From Castellaniella sp. (lineage in GTDB: Bacteria > Pseudomonadota > Gammaproteobacteria > Burkholderiales > Burkholderiaceae_B): a DNA stretch of 64,000 nucleotides. Below the pieces are notes generated by a model. The model was not told the origin of the DNA and ran no database searches. It saw nothing but the letters and a program-made list of their open reading frames with translations. Both the position numbers and the translations under genes were made by a program. Positions 16,434-25,790 of this stretch are shown in pieces (within the stretch, counting starts at the first letter, position 1; each line of letters begins with the position of its first letter). The stretch is from NCBI RefSeq assembly GCF_004321985.1, contig NZ_SCQN01000053.1, positions 38,557-102,556 of the forward strand, read 5' to 3'.

Positions 16434-18101
16434 ATGCACCGATTGCTGACCCGCTACACCGTCTTTTATCTGGTGATTGCACTGTCCGTGCTGAGCGCCG
16501 CGCTCGCGCTGACGACGGGTCCCGGCTGGTGGGTTTCATTCGCTCTCTTTGGCACACTGACGCTCTTGGGGGTCAATGATCTGACCCAGACACAGCACGC
16601 CATCCGGCGCAACTACCCGGTCATCGGCAATCTGCGCTTTCTGTTCGAATTCGTGCGCCCCGAGATTCGCCAATATTTCTTCGAGGACGACACACTGGAG
16701 CAGCCGTTTTCGCGGGTGAACCGCTCCCTGGTCTACCAGCGCGCCAAGCGCCAGACGGACCTGCGTCCCTTCGGCACCCAGGGTGACGTCTACGGCAACG
16801 ACTACGAGTGGATCAACCACGCCATGGCACCCGTACACATTCCGGACACGGATTTCCGGATCAAGGTGGGAGGCCCGGACTGTACACGGCCAGTGGATCT
16901 GTCCGTATTCAACATTTCTGCCATGAGCTTCGGCGCCCTGTCCGCCAACGCCGTGATGGCCCTGAACAAAGGCGCTGCCCTGGGGCGGTTCGCTCATGAT
17001 ACGGGCGAAGGCGGGGTCAGCGCCTATCACCTGAAGCATGGCGGCGACCTGATCTGGAACATAGGTTCGGGTTACTTCGGCTGCCGCAACGAAGACGGGA
17101 GTTTTTCAGAGGCCCGCTTTGCCGACATGGCCAGGCGGGACAGCATCCGCATGATTGAAATCAAGCTGTCCCAGGGCGCCAAACCAGGACACGGCGGCGT
17201 TCTCCCCGGCCCCAAGGTCACCGCCGAGATTGCGGCGGCGCGTGGGGTACCGGCCGGCCAGGACTGCATCTCGCCATCCAGCCACAGTGCGTTCCGTACG
17301 CCCATTGAACTCATGCACTTCATCGTGCGCCTGCGCGAGCTGTCAGGCGGCAAACCAGTCGGCTTCAAACTGTGCATCGGCCACCCATGGGAATGGTTCG
17401 CGATGGCGAAAGCCATGCTGGCCACCGACATCACGCCGGACTTCATCGTGGTCGATGGCGCCGAGGGCGGCACAGGCGCCGCACCCATCGAATTCGTGGA
17501 TCATGTAGGCACACCGCTGCGTGAAGGCCTGCGCCTGGTTCACAACACGCTGGTGGGAACAGGCCTGCGGGAAAGGATCCGGCTGGGTGCCTCAGGCAAG
17601 GTCATCAGCGCATTCGACATGGCGCGCATCATGGCGCTGGGCGCCGACTGGTGCAACAGTGCCCGCGCCTACATGTTCGCCATCGGCTGCATCCAGGCGC
17701 AGGTCTGCCATACCGGACGATGCCCCACCGGCGTCACCACCCAGGACCCGAAACGCCAGAAGGCGCTGGTCGTGGCGGACAAATCTGTGCGGGTAGCCAA
17801 CTACCACGCCAATACGCTGAAGGCGCTGGGCGAGTTGCTGGGTGCGGCCGGTTTGCACCATCCCTGCGAACTGCGACCGCACCACATCGCACGACGCATC
17901 CCCAGCGGAGAGGTCCGCGTTCTGTCGGCGCTGTTTCCGGATCTGGAAAGGGGCGAACTGCTCGAGGGCCATTTTCGCAATACCATTTTTCGCACTGCCT
18001 GGCCCATGGCGCAGGCCGAGTCTTTCGAGCCGCTGTACAGCCTGAGCGCCGCTCTGTCAGGGCACTCGGACAGGGGCATCCCACAGACGGCGGCGCTCTG
18101 A
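16434..18101 (+). CDS. FMN-binding glutamate synthase-like membrane protein
   Basis: A 555-residue protein with two N-terminal transmembrane segments (about residues 8-27 and 30-48) followed by the FMN-binding domain of the glutamate synthase large subunit: SVFNISAMSFGALSANAV, NKGAALGRFAHDTGEGG, GAKPGHGG and VDGAEGGTGAAP. A Cys cluster CIQAQVCHTGRCPTG near residue 420 fits a 3Fe-4S centre. The amidotransferase part is absent, so it is not a normal GOGAT; its substrate is unknown. No partner gene is adjacent. Confidence 0.85.
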   Translation: MHRLLTRYTVFYLVIALSVLSAALALTTGPGWWVSFALFGTLTLLGVNDLTQTQHAIRRNYPVIGNLRFLFEFVRPEIRQYFFEDDTLEQPFSRVNRSLVYQRAKRQTDLRPFGTQGDVYGNDYEWINHAMAPVHIPDTDFRIKVGGPDCTRPVDLSVFNISAMSFGALSANAVMALNKGAALGRFAHDTGEGGVSAYHLKHGGDLIWNIGSGYFGCRNEDGSFSEARFADMARRDSIRMIEIKLSQGAKPGHGGVLPGPKVTAEIAAARGVPAGQDCISPSSHSAFRTPIELMHFIVRLRELSGGKPVGFKLCIGHPWEWFAMAKAMLATDITPDFIVVDGAEGGTGAAPIEFVDHVGTPLREGLRLVHNTLVGTGLRERIRLGASGKVISAFDMARIMALGADWCNSARAYMFAIGCIQAQVCHTGRCPTGVTTQDPKRQKALVVADKSVRVANYHANTLKALGELLGAAGLHHPCELRPHHIARRIPSGEVRVLSALFPDLERGELLEGHFRNTIFRTAWPMAQAESFEPLYSLSAALSGHSDRGIPQTAAL

Positions 18102-18140
18102 ATCCAGCCAGACATCGCGCCGTAGGGGAAATCCATAGTA

Positions 18141-18169
18141 TTGTCAAAGCCACCGTATTTTCCTATACT
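18141..18169 (+). promoter_or_regulatory. Promoter of the small RNA
   Basis: TTGTCA (18141-18146) and TATACT (18164-18169) with a 17-base spacer. Predicted transcript start about 18176, exactly where the first hairpin begins. Confidence 0.75.
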
Positions 18170-18175
18170 AAAGTT

Positions 18176-18291
18176 GCCATCTGACGGTGGCACTTCATCG
18201 CCACTAAGGCGATGATTAGACGCTGCGCCCATGCAGCGTTCACTGCCCTAATGGCAGTAGGGCCCCGCCAAAAGGCGGGGCCTTTAAATTT
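18176..18291 (+). ncRNA. Structured small RNA with five hairpins
   Basis: Five hairpins in a row fill about 115 bases: GCCATC/GGTGGC at 18176-18191; TCATCGCC/GGCGATGA at 18195-18215; ACGCTGC/GCAGCGT at 18220-18239; ACTGCC/GGCAGT at 18242-18258; and GGCCCCGCC/GGCGGGGCC at 18261-18282 with tail TTTAAATTT, a Rho-independent terminator. A near-consensus promoter lies just upstream. There is no reading frame. It resembles the Rfam family named Betaproteobacteria toxic small RNA; that match is from memory and not tested. Confidence 0.75.
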
Positions 18292-18324
18292 CCGGCTCGG
18301 GGGTTACGACAACGCGGGCCGCTG

Positions 18325-19911
18325 TCACTGCGCCCGTCCTTCGACCTGCGCGCGCCCTGCGACCACCACCCGGTTGCGCCCCTCTTGCTTGGCGCAATAC
18401 AGCGCTTGATCGGCCGCCTTGAGCACCGCCTCGGCGGTGCCCCCCGTCCGGATGGCCACTCCCACCGACACGGTAACCTGTTGCTGCGGCAAAATGGACG
18501 CATCCGCAATGCTCATCCGCAGACGCTCGGCAATGCTGGCCGCGTGCTCCAGTCCAACATCAGGCAGCAACGCCAGAAATTCCTCTCCACCCGTCCGAAA
18601 CAAGGCGTCGCCCTGACGTGCCTGGGCCTGCATCCATTCGCCAACGCTGCGGATGACCCTGTCCCCCACATCATGACCATAGGTGTCGTTGATACTCTTG
18701 AACAGATCGATATCCAGGCTGATCACCGCAAAGCCTCGGTTCAATTCCTGCCAGGACCGAAGAATCGCATCCAGACCGCGCCGATTTCCCAGCCCGGTGA
18801 GCGGATCGGTATGGGCATCGGTGCGCAGCTTGCCCATCCGGGCGCTCACGGTCCCCAGGCTTGCAAGCAATGCATACTTGAGTTGCTGCGCTTCGTAGTA
18901 CCAGCCATGTACCGATTCGAGCTGGCGCACCATGCCGTCTTCATAGCCGCTGCGGACGATGCGGGCCAACTGCTCCAGCGGGCGCGATATCCAGCGCGAA
19001 GATGTCCAGAGCAGCACCAGCAGCAGTACGGCCGGCCCAAGTGTGAACCACAGCACGCGTTGCATCAGATCGTCGAGGCGGCGCAAGGCCACTTCCGTGG
19101 GCCGCTGCACGATGATGCCCCAATCCGCAGCCGCCACATACGCATAGCCGTCGAGCATGTCGTTCCCTTGCTGGTCCACCACATGCTGCTGGCCGGAGCG
19201 ACCTTGCAGTACTGCGTCGATCACAGGGTCATCGTTGGCCAGCGTCCCGATCCGGTCCGGCAACGGGTGATACAGGAGCCGCCTGGAAGAATCCACCACA
19301 TAGACATAAGTGCCATCGTGGAAATACTGCTCACCGATCAGACGATGCAGGCCGCCTTCGGTCTTGAGATACAAGGTCGCCGCCAGATACCCCAAGTACT
19401 GGTAGTTCTCGCCAAAGAGTGGTTGCGACAGGACGATCGCCAACCGACCGAGCGCCGTAGTCAACGGTTTGCTGATCAGTGGAATCCGTAGGCGGCGAAT
19501 CATCAGAGATTCCGCCGAATCGATTCGGCGCCCCAGCAGAGCCAAGTTCTCGGGTGCAACTGCAGTGACCAGGCCATCAACGCCCGCAACTGTCACCGAA
19601 TTGAATCCCATGCCCTGTTCGCGCAAGCGATCGATCTCGGCACGCACGACGGCGGGATTCATCTTTCCACGCTGCAGGATATCGGCCGAATAAGCCAGGG
19701 TCTGCTGCGCCCGCCGGAGCAGGTCTGTGGTCGTCGTCGCCAGCTTGACGGCAAAAGCCTCATTAGACGCCAGGGTGCTGTCCATGAGCTGCTGGCGCTG
19801 GACTTGGTAGGCCCCCAGCAAGCCGGCCAGCAGCATGATGATCCCGCTGGTGATCGCCAGCAGCAGCATCAAGTGACGCAGATTGATCCTGGATCGCCGC
19901 TCAGTGCGCAT
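18325..19911 (-). CDS. Membrane sensor diguanylate cyclase (GGDEF)
   Basis: A 528-residue protein. A transmembrane helix near residues 14-36 is followed by a large periplasmic Cache-like sensor (GMGFNSVTVAGVDGLVTAVAP; YVYVVDSSRRLLYHP), a second helix near 290-312 and a HAMP-like linker, then a GGDEF domain near 360-520. The active site is GGEEF (about 441-445) and RQGD five residues before it is an intact I-site for product inhibition. It makes cyclic di-GMP in response to an unknown extracellular signal. MRTERRSR is chosen as start; an upstream frame adds a doubtful leader. Confidence 0.88.
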   Translation of the reverse strand: MRTERRSRINLRHLMLLLAITSGIIMLLAGLLGAYQVQRQQLMDSTLASNEAFAVKLATTTTDLLRRAQQTLAYSADILQRGKMNPAVVRAEIDRLREQGMGFNSVTVAGVDGLVTAVAPENLALLGRRIDSAESLMIRRLRIPLISKPLTTALGRLAIVLSQPLFGENYQYLGYLAATLYLKTEGGLHRLIGEQYFHDGTYVYVVDSSRRLLYHPLPDRIGTLANDDPVIDAVLQGRSGQQHVVDQQGNDMLDGYAYVAAADWGIIVQRPTEVALRRLDDLMQRVLWFTLGPAVLLLVLLWTSSRWISRPLEQLARIVRSGYEDGMVRQLESVHGWYYEAQQLKYALLASLGTVSARMGKLRTDAHTDPLTGLGNRRGLDAILRSWQELNRGFAVISLDIDLFKSINDTYGHDVGDRVIRSVGEWMQAQARQGDALFRTGGEEFLALLPDVGLEHAASIAERLRMSIADASILPQQQVTVSVGVAIRTGGTAEAVLKAADQALYCAKQEGRNRVVVAGRAQVEGRAQ

Positions 19912-20047
19912 CCGCAGAGTTTCCTCTTGTCGTGAATTCGAGCTACAAAATATGGCCCATCCGCAGCCGCCAGCGCCCACACTATATATCTGCAATCAGC
20001 AGCAAATCTTTTCAGATTCTTACTACGGCCAGTACCCCTCAGGCAAC

Positions 20048-20076
20048 TTGCACCGGCCAGTGATACTCGCTAAAAT
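20048..20076 (+). promoter_or_regulatory. tRNA-Met promoter
   Basis: TTGCAC (20048-20053) and TAAAAT (20071-20076) with a 17-base spacer, 10 bases before the tRNA. Confidence 0.7.
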
Positions 20077-20086
20077 GCCACGTTTT

Positions 20087-20163
20087 GGCGCACTAGCTCA
20101 GTCGGTTAGAGCGACGGAATCATAATCCGCAGGTCCCCTGTTCGAATCAGGGGTGCGCCACCA
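20087..20163 (+). tRNA. tRNA-Met (CAT), elongator type
   Basis: A complete 77-base tRNA with encoded CCA. Acceptor stem GGCGCAC/GTGCGCC is fully paired at the first position, so it is not the initiator. Anticodon loop ATCATAA gives CAT. A tRNA-Ile2 with modified CAT is the alternative and cannot be excluded by eye. Confidence 0.88.
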
Positions 20164-20183
20164 GAATTCCCTGCCAAGCCCCT

Positions 20184-20216
20184 ATCGCCACCCCGCCCGG
20201 TGGCGATTCTGCTTTT
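20184..20216 (+). terminator. tRNA-Met terminator
   Basis: ATCGCCACC (20184-20192) pairs with GGTGGCGAT (20199-20207), followed by TCTGCTTTT. Confidence 0.8.
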
Positions 20217-20353
20217 GGGCATATGCTTCTGGTTTACTTCCGGTTCGGACAGCAGGATCATGGGCGCTCTTCCAAGCCGCCTTTGGTGCATCCTGACCGG
20301 CATATCCCGATCGGTGCGCACAAGCGGATCGACGCCAGGGCCTGCCTCTCCGA

Positions 20354-21556
20354 ATGAACGAACCTTCCTTCAGTCTCAGAAAAATCGCTGTTGCCGCCTT
20401 CGGACCGTCCTTGCTGTTCAGCATTGGCCAAGGAGCAATTCTGCCGGTCATCGCACTGAGCGCCCGCAACGATGGGGCTTCAGTCGCGCTCGCCGGACTG
20501 ATCGTGGGACTGGTCGGAATCGGGTCGCTGGTCAGCAACATCCCGGCTGCCCTGCTGATCGCGCGCTATGGGGAAAGGCTGGCTATGGTTTGGGCGGCTG
20601 CGCTCAGCGTGCTGGCGCTGACCCTTTGCCTGATTCCCGGGCAGATCGCGCTATTGGCCACTGGCATCTTCCTGGTCGGCATGGCCACCTCGGTGCTGCT
20701 GCTCGCGCGCCAGTCCTACCTGATCGAGCTGGTGCCGCTCTACATGCGGGCCCGAGCCATGTCCACGCTCGGCGGCATGCGACGCATCGGCGTGTTTGTG
20801 GGCCCTTTTCTCGGCGCAGGCGCGATGCAGATCCTGGGACTGAGCGGCGCCTACTGGATCGCCATCGTCGCCATGTTCGCCGCCGGTGCGCTCGCCTACA
20901 CCATCCCCGATCTGGAGAGCAGCGGCCACCGCCAGACCAGGCCCGACGGCTCCACCCGGATCCTGCACATCATGCACTCGTACCGGAAAACCTACTGCAC
21001 GGTTGGATTGGGCATCCTGCTGGTGAGCGCCCTGCGTGCCTCGCGCCAGATCGTGATTCCGCTCTGGGCCGAGCATCTGGGCATCAGCCCAGCGACCACC
21101 TCGGTGATCTACGGAATCGTCGCCTCCATCGATATGCTGGCCTTCTATCCTTCCGGCAAGGCAATGGACCAGTATGGACGCCTGTGGGTGGCCGTTCCTT
21201 CCGTGCTGATCATGGGCGCATCCATTGTCCTGATCCCATCCACTGCGGGCTTCGTGAGTTTTCTGGTGGTATCCATGGTGATCGGGCTGGGCAACGGCAT
21301 CGGGTCGGGTTTGGTCATGACGCTGGGAGCCGATGCCGCTCCCCGCGAAGGCCGGACCCAGTTCCTGGGTGTGTGGCGGCTGATTTCCGACATCGGAGCG
21401 AGCGGTGCGCCGGCCCTGCTGTCGGCCATCACGGCTGTGGCCACGCTGGCACCCGCCATTGTGGCCACAGGAATGCTGGGGTTCGTCGCAGCCGCAGTGT
21501 TCTGGCACTGGCTGCCCCATGCCAACTCAGGACAACCGGACAGCAGCCGCTCGTAG
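20354..21556 (+). CDS. MFS transporter
   Basis: A 400-residue integral membrane protein with about 12 hydrophobic segments in two halves. The family loop motifs are visible: AALLIARYGERLAM between helices 2 and 3 and ARAMSTLGGMRRIGVFVGPFLGA. In the second half FYPSGKAMDQYGRLW is the matching loop. Substrate unknown; drug or metabolite export is possible. It stands alone after tRNA-Met. Confidence 0.85.
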   Translation: MNEPSFSLRKIAVAAFGPSLLFSIGQGAILPVIALSARNDGASVALAGLIVGLVGIGSLVSNIPAALLIARYGERLAMVWAAALSVLALTLCLIPGQIALLATGIFLVGMATSVLLLARQSYLIELVPLYMRARAMSTLGGMRRIGVFVGPFLGAGAMQILGLSGAYWIAIVAMFAAGALAYTIPDLESSGHRQTRPDGSTRILHIMHSYRKTYCTVGLGILLVSALRASRQIVIPLWAEHLGISPATTSVIYGIVASIDMLAFYPSGKAMDQYGRLWVAVPSVLIMGASIVLIPSTAGFVSFLVVSMVIGLGNGIGSGLVMTLGADAAPREGRTQFLGVWRLISDIGASGAPALLSAITAVATLAPAIVATGMLGFVAAAVFWHWLPHANSGQPDSSRS

Positions 21557-21737
21557 CGGCCACCGACGACCGACGCGCGTACCCGCGAGGGCTAAATTCA
21601 GCAGGCCGCGACACCGGCATCGCCTGCCACGCAAGCCGGCTCGGCGTATGCTAAACAGATCAAACATCGGTGCGCGTTCTGTCCGACATCACTTGCCGGC
21701 AACACAGCGACGCGCCCGGGAACGAACAGGAGCTTCC

Positions 21738-22838
21738 ATGGAAAGTCGTCACACGACTGCAGATTTCGAGCAGCGCGCCCAAGGTGCGCTGATGGGTGCA
21801 TTCATTGGCGATGCGCTGGCGCTGGGACCCCACTGGTACTACGACCTCGACGAACTGCACCGGAATTTCGGCACATGGATCACCGACTACGCCGATCCAA
21901 AACCGGACCACTACCACGCTGGCCTGCATGCCGGTCAATCTTCACAGGCCGGCATCATCCTGGAAATGCTGGCGCGCTCATTGGCGGACAATGGCAGCTA
22001 TGTCGAGGCCGATTTCTGCCAGCGGCTCGATGAGGACCTTTTCCCGAAACTGGACGGGACCCCCATGCAAGGTCCTGGCGGCTATACCAGCCAGTCGATC
22101 CGCGAAGCCTGGCGCCTGCGGGTCCAGGAGAAGCGCCCCTGGGGTGAGGTCTGCGGCCTGGCCGACACGACCGAGGCCGCCGAGCGTGTCCTGGTCCTGG
22201 CCATCCGCGATGCGTTGCGACCCGGCACGCTGGCCCGCAACGCATCGGCCAACACGGCACTGACACAGTCCGACACGACGGTCATGGCCATGACCGTCGC
22301 CTATGCCAGCATCCTGGGCAGCCTGGTACGTGGCGAGCCGCTGGACAGCCAAACCTCGGACCGGCTGATGGCGCTGGTCCGTGACGGCACCCTGCCCTTC
22401 CACAGCGTGACCTCCACCGGCGAAAGGCTGCCGCCTCCGGGGCCCGAAGCGCCGCGGCATGCTGGCCAGTTCCCGTCACCCGACGCCCTGTTGACGGTCT
22501 CGAACATCCAACGCGCCATTGCCGACCCGGATATCCGCATCGAACCCGCCTGGAAGGCCGCCCTGGTCTACGGCATGCCATGCGCCGTGTATCACCAGTT
22601 TCCAGCGGCGTACTATCTGGCGGGCCGCTTTCAGAAAGACTTCGAATCGGCTGTGCTGCACGCCGTCAACGGCGGCGGGCAAAACCAGGCTCGCGCCATT
22701 CTGACAGGTGCGCTGAGCGGGGCCATCGGAGGTATTCAAGCCATTCCGCAGCGCCTCCTGGACGGGCTGGAACGCAGCGATGAGCGCCAGGCGCTTGCGG
22801 CTACGATCGCCCGCCAGGCGGCAGCCGATCACCCCTGA
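21738..22838 (+). CDS. ADP-ribosylglycohydrolase family protein
   Basis: A 366-residue protein starting MESRHTTADFEQ, with AGGAG just upstream. The family marks are RAQGALMGAFIGDALALGPHWYY at the N-terminus and VNGGGQNQARAILTGALSGAIGG near the C-terminus, where acidic and Thr residues hold two magnesium ions in real hydrolases. The usual Asp pair is partly changed (NGGGQNQ), so activity could be altered. Substrate unknown. No partner ADP-ribosyltransferase is adjacent. Confidence 0.8.
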   Translation: MESRHTTADFEQRAQGALMGAFIGDALALGPHWYYDLDELHRNFGTWITDYADPKPDHYHAGLHAGQSSQAGIILEMLARSLADNGSYVEADFCQRLDEDLFPKLDGTPMQGPGGYTSQSIREAWRLRVQEKRPWGEVCGLADTTEAAERVLVLAIRDALRPGTLARNASANTALTQSDTTVMAMTVAYASILGSLVRGEPLDSQTSDRLMALVRDGTLPFHSVTSTGERLPPPGPEAPRHAGQFPSPDALLTVSNIQRAIADPDIRIEPAWKAALVYGMPCAVYHQFPAAYYLAGRFQKDFESAVLHAVNGGGQNQARAILTGALSGAIGGIQAIPQRLLDGLERSDERQALAATIARQAAADHP

Positions 22839-22859
22839 ACGGGAGGCGCCGGTACGGCC

Positions 22860-23792
22860 TCAGTACTGGCGCGTGCGGTCCACTACCCCCGAGATCGCTT
22901 CTCTGCGGCCCAGTGCCCGGATCTTGTCCGCAATCTGATGCACCGTCTGTTCCACCAGACTGATCCCGGCGGCATGTGGGGTGAGCTGGATGCGTGGATG
23001 CGCCCAGAACGGGTGACTGACGGGTAGCGGCTCGTGCACGAACGCGTCAAGCGCCGCCCCGCGCAGGCGGCCCGATTCCAGCGCGGCCAGCAAATCCGAC
23101 TCGATCAGGTGTCCGCCCCGCGCCATGTTGATCAGATAAGCATCGGGCCGAAGCTGCTCGAACGTGCGCTGGCACAGGATACCTTGGGTTTCAGGGGTGA
23201 GCGGAAGCACATTGATCAGCACCCGGGTCTGCGCGAGAAACGCGCCCAGCGATGGATCCCCACCATACGCCTGGGCGCCAGCCACTGCACGTCCGGTGCG
23301 CGACCACACGGCCACCGGGTAATTCAGCCCCACGAACAGGGACGCAACCCGGGCGCCGATATGGCCCGCCCCCATGACGCCCACCGGCCATTGTTCGCGC
23401 TGCGTGGCAGCGAGGCGATGCCAGCGGGATTGCTTTTGCTGCTCGGCATAGCGTCCAAACCCACGCGACTCCTTCAGCAGATAATACAGAGCATACTCGG
23501 CCATCTGATCGGCCATGCCGCCATCTTCCACACGCACGATGGTGAGGTCTTGCGGCAGGTCGGGCATCTGGAGCAAGGCATCCACGCCTGCTCCGAGATT
23601 GAACAGATACTTCAGGTGGGGTTCACGCTGAAACAGCTCCGCTGGGGGCTCCCAGACCACGGCTGCCTGAGCCGTTCCGGTGGCCGACCGGGGGTCCCAA
23701 AGGCGGATCGAATCCGACGGTAGGGCTTGCTGAAGTACCCGCACCCACTCCTGCGGCTGGCTCTCATGGCGAGAAGCAAAGATAAGGTCCAT
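22860..23792 (-). CDS. ghrA: Glyoxylate/hydroxypyruvate reductase A
   Basis: A 310-residue NAD(P)H-dependent 2-hydroxyacid dehydrogenase. It aligns by eye with enteric GhrA from MDLIFASRHESQ onward: LGAGVDALL, RVEDGGMADQMAEYAL, the nucleotide-binding GVMGAGHIGARVASL, INVLPLTPETQGIL, INMARGGHLIE and the catalytic His in LTPHAAGIS. It reduces glyoxylate and hydroxypyruvate in the cytoplasm. The glycolate oxidase genes glcDEF that produce glyoxylate are elsewhere in the window. Confidence 0.9.
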   Translation of the reverse strand: MDLIFASRHESQPQEWVRVLQQALPSDSIRLWDPRSATGTAQAAVVWEPPAELFQREPHLKYLFNLGAGVDALLQMPDLPQDLTIVRVEDGGMADQMAEYALYYLLKESRGFGRYAEQQKQSRWHRLAATQREQWPVGVMGAGHIGARVASLFVGLNYPVAVWSRTGRAVAGAQAYGGDPSLGAFLAQTRVLINVLPLTPETQGILCQRTFEQLRPDAYLINMARGGHLIESDLLAALESGRLRGAALDAFVHEPLPVSHPFWAHPRIQLTPHAAGISLVEQTVHQIADKIRALGRREAISGVVDRTRQY

Positions 23793-23866
23793 TTCCGTCG
23801 CCCCATGCACAATCCGGGGGCCACTGTAGCACAGCCGCCGCGTCCGCCAGGATCACCCGGACTCGT

Positions 23867-24550
23867 CTAAAACAGCCTCACCTGAACATGCACCCAGCCA
23901 GCTGCCTGAATGGCCTCGATGGCTTCGAAAAGAGGAACGGCGAGGAAATACGGCAGCGCATCACGCGCAGTCTTCCAGAGCCCCCCGAGATCGACCATCA
24001 CATGACGCGGCGACCGCCAGACGCTCGGGCGTGGCCAGAAACGCGGCACCCGGACGCAGTAGGCGTCGAAGCGAGCGCCGAATGCGGCCCGCAACATACG
24101 TTCTTCCTCGACAACGATCCAATGAAACACGGCAAACGCCGCCAGCGCCAGCACGAAGCCCACGACCAGGCTCCCGGTCTGCAGCCCGATCCCCATGACG
24201 GCCAGGATGGAAAACACATACAGAGGATTGCGGCTGACCGAGTAGGGGCCTTCGGCCACCAGGTCGGCGCCCTTGCGGCCACCCAGGTAAAGCATGCAGG
24301 AACAACGCCCCAGAATGGCGGTCAGGATCAGGCCCAGCCCCAGCCACTCTATCCCCTGGTGGACCCAACCCGATACCGGCCAGGCCGAACCCACCCAAGG
24401 CAGTACCGCCACGGCCAGCACGCCAAGCACCGTCAGCGCCCGCAGCCGCAGGACCTGGGCGTGGGCAAGGCGCGCCCAGACGGCCCCCATACCGGCATCC
24501 GAACTGGCCTGGGTCGTTTGCTCGGTATCCGAAGAGGATGATTCAGACAT
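23867..24550 (-). CDS. Isoprenylcysteine methyltransferase-like membrane protein
   Basis: A 227-residue protein with four to five hydrophobic segments. The C-terminal half has the ICMT/PEMT-type signature: GPYSVSRNPLYVFSILAVMGIGL, then EEERMLRAAFGARFDAYCVRVPRFWP. Such proteins methylate lipids or modify small molecules in the membrane using SAM; substrates in bacteria are mostly unknown. The start MSESSSSD is supported by GGAG six bases upstream. The N-terminus is Ser/Thr-rich. Confidence 0.8.
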   Translation of the reverse strand: MSESSSSDTEQTTQASSDAGMGAVWARLAHAQVLRLRALTVLGVLAVAVLPWVGSAWPVSGWVHQGIEWLGLGLILTAILGRCSCMLYLGGRKGADLVAEGPYSVSRNPLYVFSILAVMGIGLQTGSLVVGFVLALAAFAVFHWIVVEEERMLRAAFGARFDAYCVRVPRFWPRPSVWRSPRHVMVDLGGLWKTARDALPYFLAVPLFEAIEAIQAAGWVHVQVRLF

Positions 24551-24620
24551 GTCATCTCCATTCAAAAACAGGTGAACATTAGAGCACCTAATCTCGAAAT
24601 CCCTACGAATCGAGCTGAAT

Positions 24621-25790
24621 CTAACCTGAAAATCCGTCCACGTCGCAGCGCGCCGTCGTCGGCAGCACCAGACGGAATTCCGTCCACCCCGACATCTCGC
24701 CTTTCACGGAATTTACTGAGAGACGCCAGCCCTGCAGATCACACACGCGCCGGGCGATCCCCAGCCCTAGGCCGTGTCCGAGCCTGGTCTGCGCCACCCT
24801 GCTGGTCTGATCGGACCTGCCGCTGTGCCACTGCTGCAGCTCCCTCAAGCGATCAGGTGCAATGCCGGGGCCATCATCACGGAACACCAGCGTGACGGCA
24901 CCGTCCAGAGTCACCGCCAACGTAGCTGGCGCCGCGTGCTCAATGGCGTTGCGCAGCAGATTGCGCAGCACGATCAGCAGCGCATGCGGGTCCAGCCAGC
25001 ACGAGGCACCCGCTGGGATCCGATTCATGAGCATCAGCCCGTGCATTCGGGCCAGGGGCTGGAGCCCAAACCAGGCCTCCTCGAGTGCCGCGCACAGGCG
25101 CACCGCCCGCATGCGGGCAGGATCGGCGCTGTTGATGGCCACCGCGCTAGACAGACTGCTGGCGACCGTATCCACCTGATCCAGCATGCGTTGAAGACGA
25201 TCGCGAAGCGGCGAACCGGGTGTGATCTCCAACAAGGCCATCTCGCCATCCGATCGCAACGCCGCCAGGGGCGTGCGCAGTTCATGGCTGAGATTTGCGG
25301 CAAACTGGCGCTCAAAAGCCATGGCTCGATCGATGTGATCCTGCAGCAGACCGAAAGCATCGACCAGCTGTGCAGCCTCGTCGCCCGAAGCGGCGACTGC
25401 ACGCTCCTCCCCGAGGCTCCAGGTCGAAAGGCGTTCGGACACGAGCCGGATGGGAGCCACCACGCGGCGCGCCAGATGCCGGGACAACCACCAGGCACAT
25501 AACAGCACAATCAGGGCGCCTCCTCCCAGGATCCAGCCGAACTCACGCATCCACGCCTCAATCAGCGCCCCATCGCCAGCGCGGGTCGGCAGAACGGCTG
25601 AGACGTTCTGGCCCGCAGCGAGGTCATTGCGCAAAGCCTGCACCTGGGTCGCCACCACGTCGTCCACCAGATCATCTTCCATCCGCGTGAAGACCTCATA
25701 GGCCAGCAAACCGATGACAAGCAGAAAGACCGCCACGGTCCCGGTCAGGGCCCAGGTCACGCGGTCAGCCAAAGAGACGGAGCGCATCAT
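24621..25790 (-). CDS. Sensor histidine kinase
   Basis: A 389-residue membrane kinase. Transmembrane helices near residues 12-32 and 86-104 enclose a short periplasmic loop; a HAMP-like linker and the H-box SHELRTPL with phospho-acceptor His169 follow. The ATPase part has LLRNAIEHA (N box), RDDGPGIAPD (G1) and GHGLGLGIARRV (G2). The start overlaps the response regulator stop (ATGA), so both are coupled. The small sensor loop suggests sensing of membrane state or a small ligand. Confidence 0.9.
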   Translation of the reverse strand: MMRSVSLADRVTWALTGTVAVFLLVIGLLAYEVFTRMEDDLVDDVVATQVQALRNDLAAGQNVSAVLPTRAGDGALIEAWMREFGWILGGGALIVLLCAWWLSRHLARRVVAPIRLVSERLSTWSLGEERAVAASGDEAAQLVDAFGLLQDHIDRAMAFERQFAANLSHELRTPLAALRSDGEMALLEITPGSPLRDRLQRMLDQVDTVASSLSSAVAINSADPARMRAVRLCAALEEAWFGLQPLARMHGLMLMNRIPAGASCWLDPHALLIVLRNLLRNAIEHAAPATLAVTLDGAVTLVFRDDGPGIAPDRLRELQQWHSGRSDQTSRVAQTRLGHGLGLGIARRVCDLQGWRLSVNSVKGEMSGWTEFRLVLPTTARCDVDGFSG

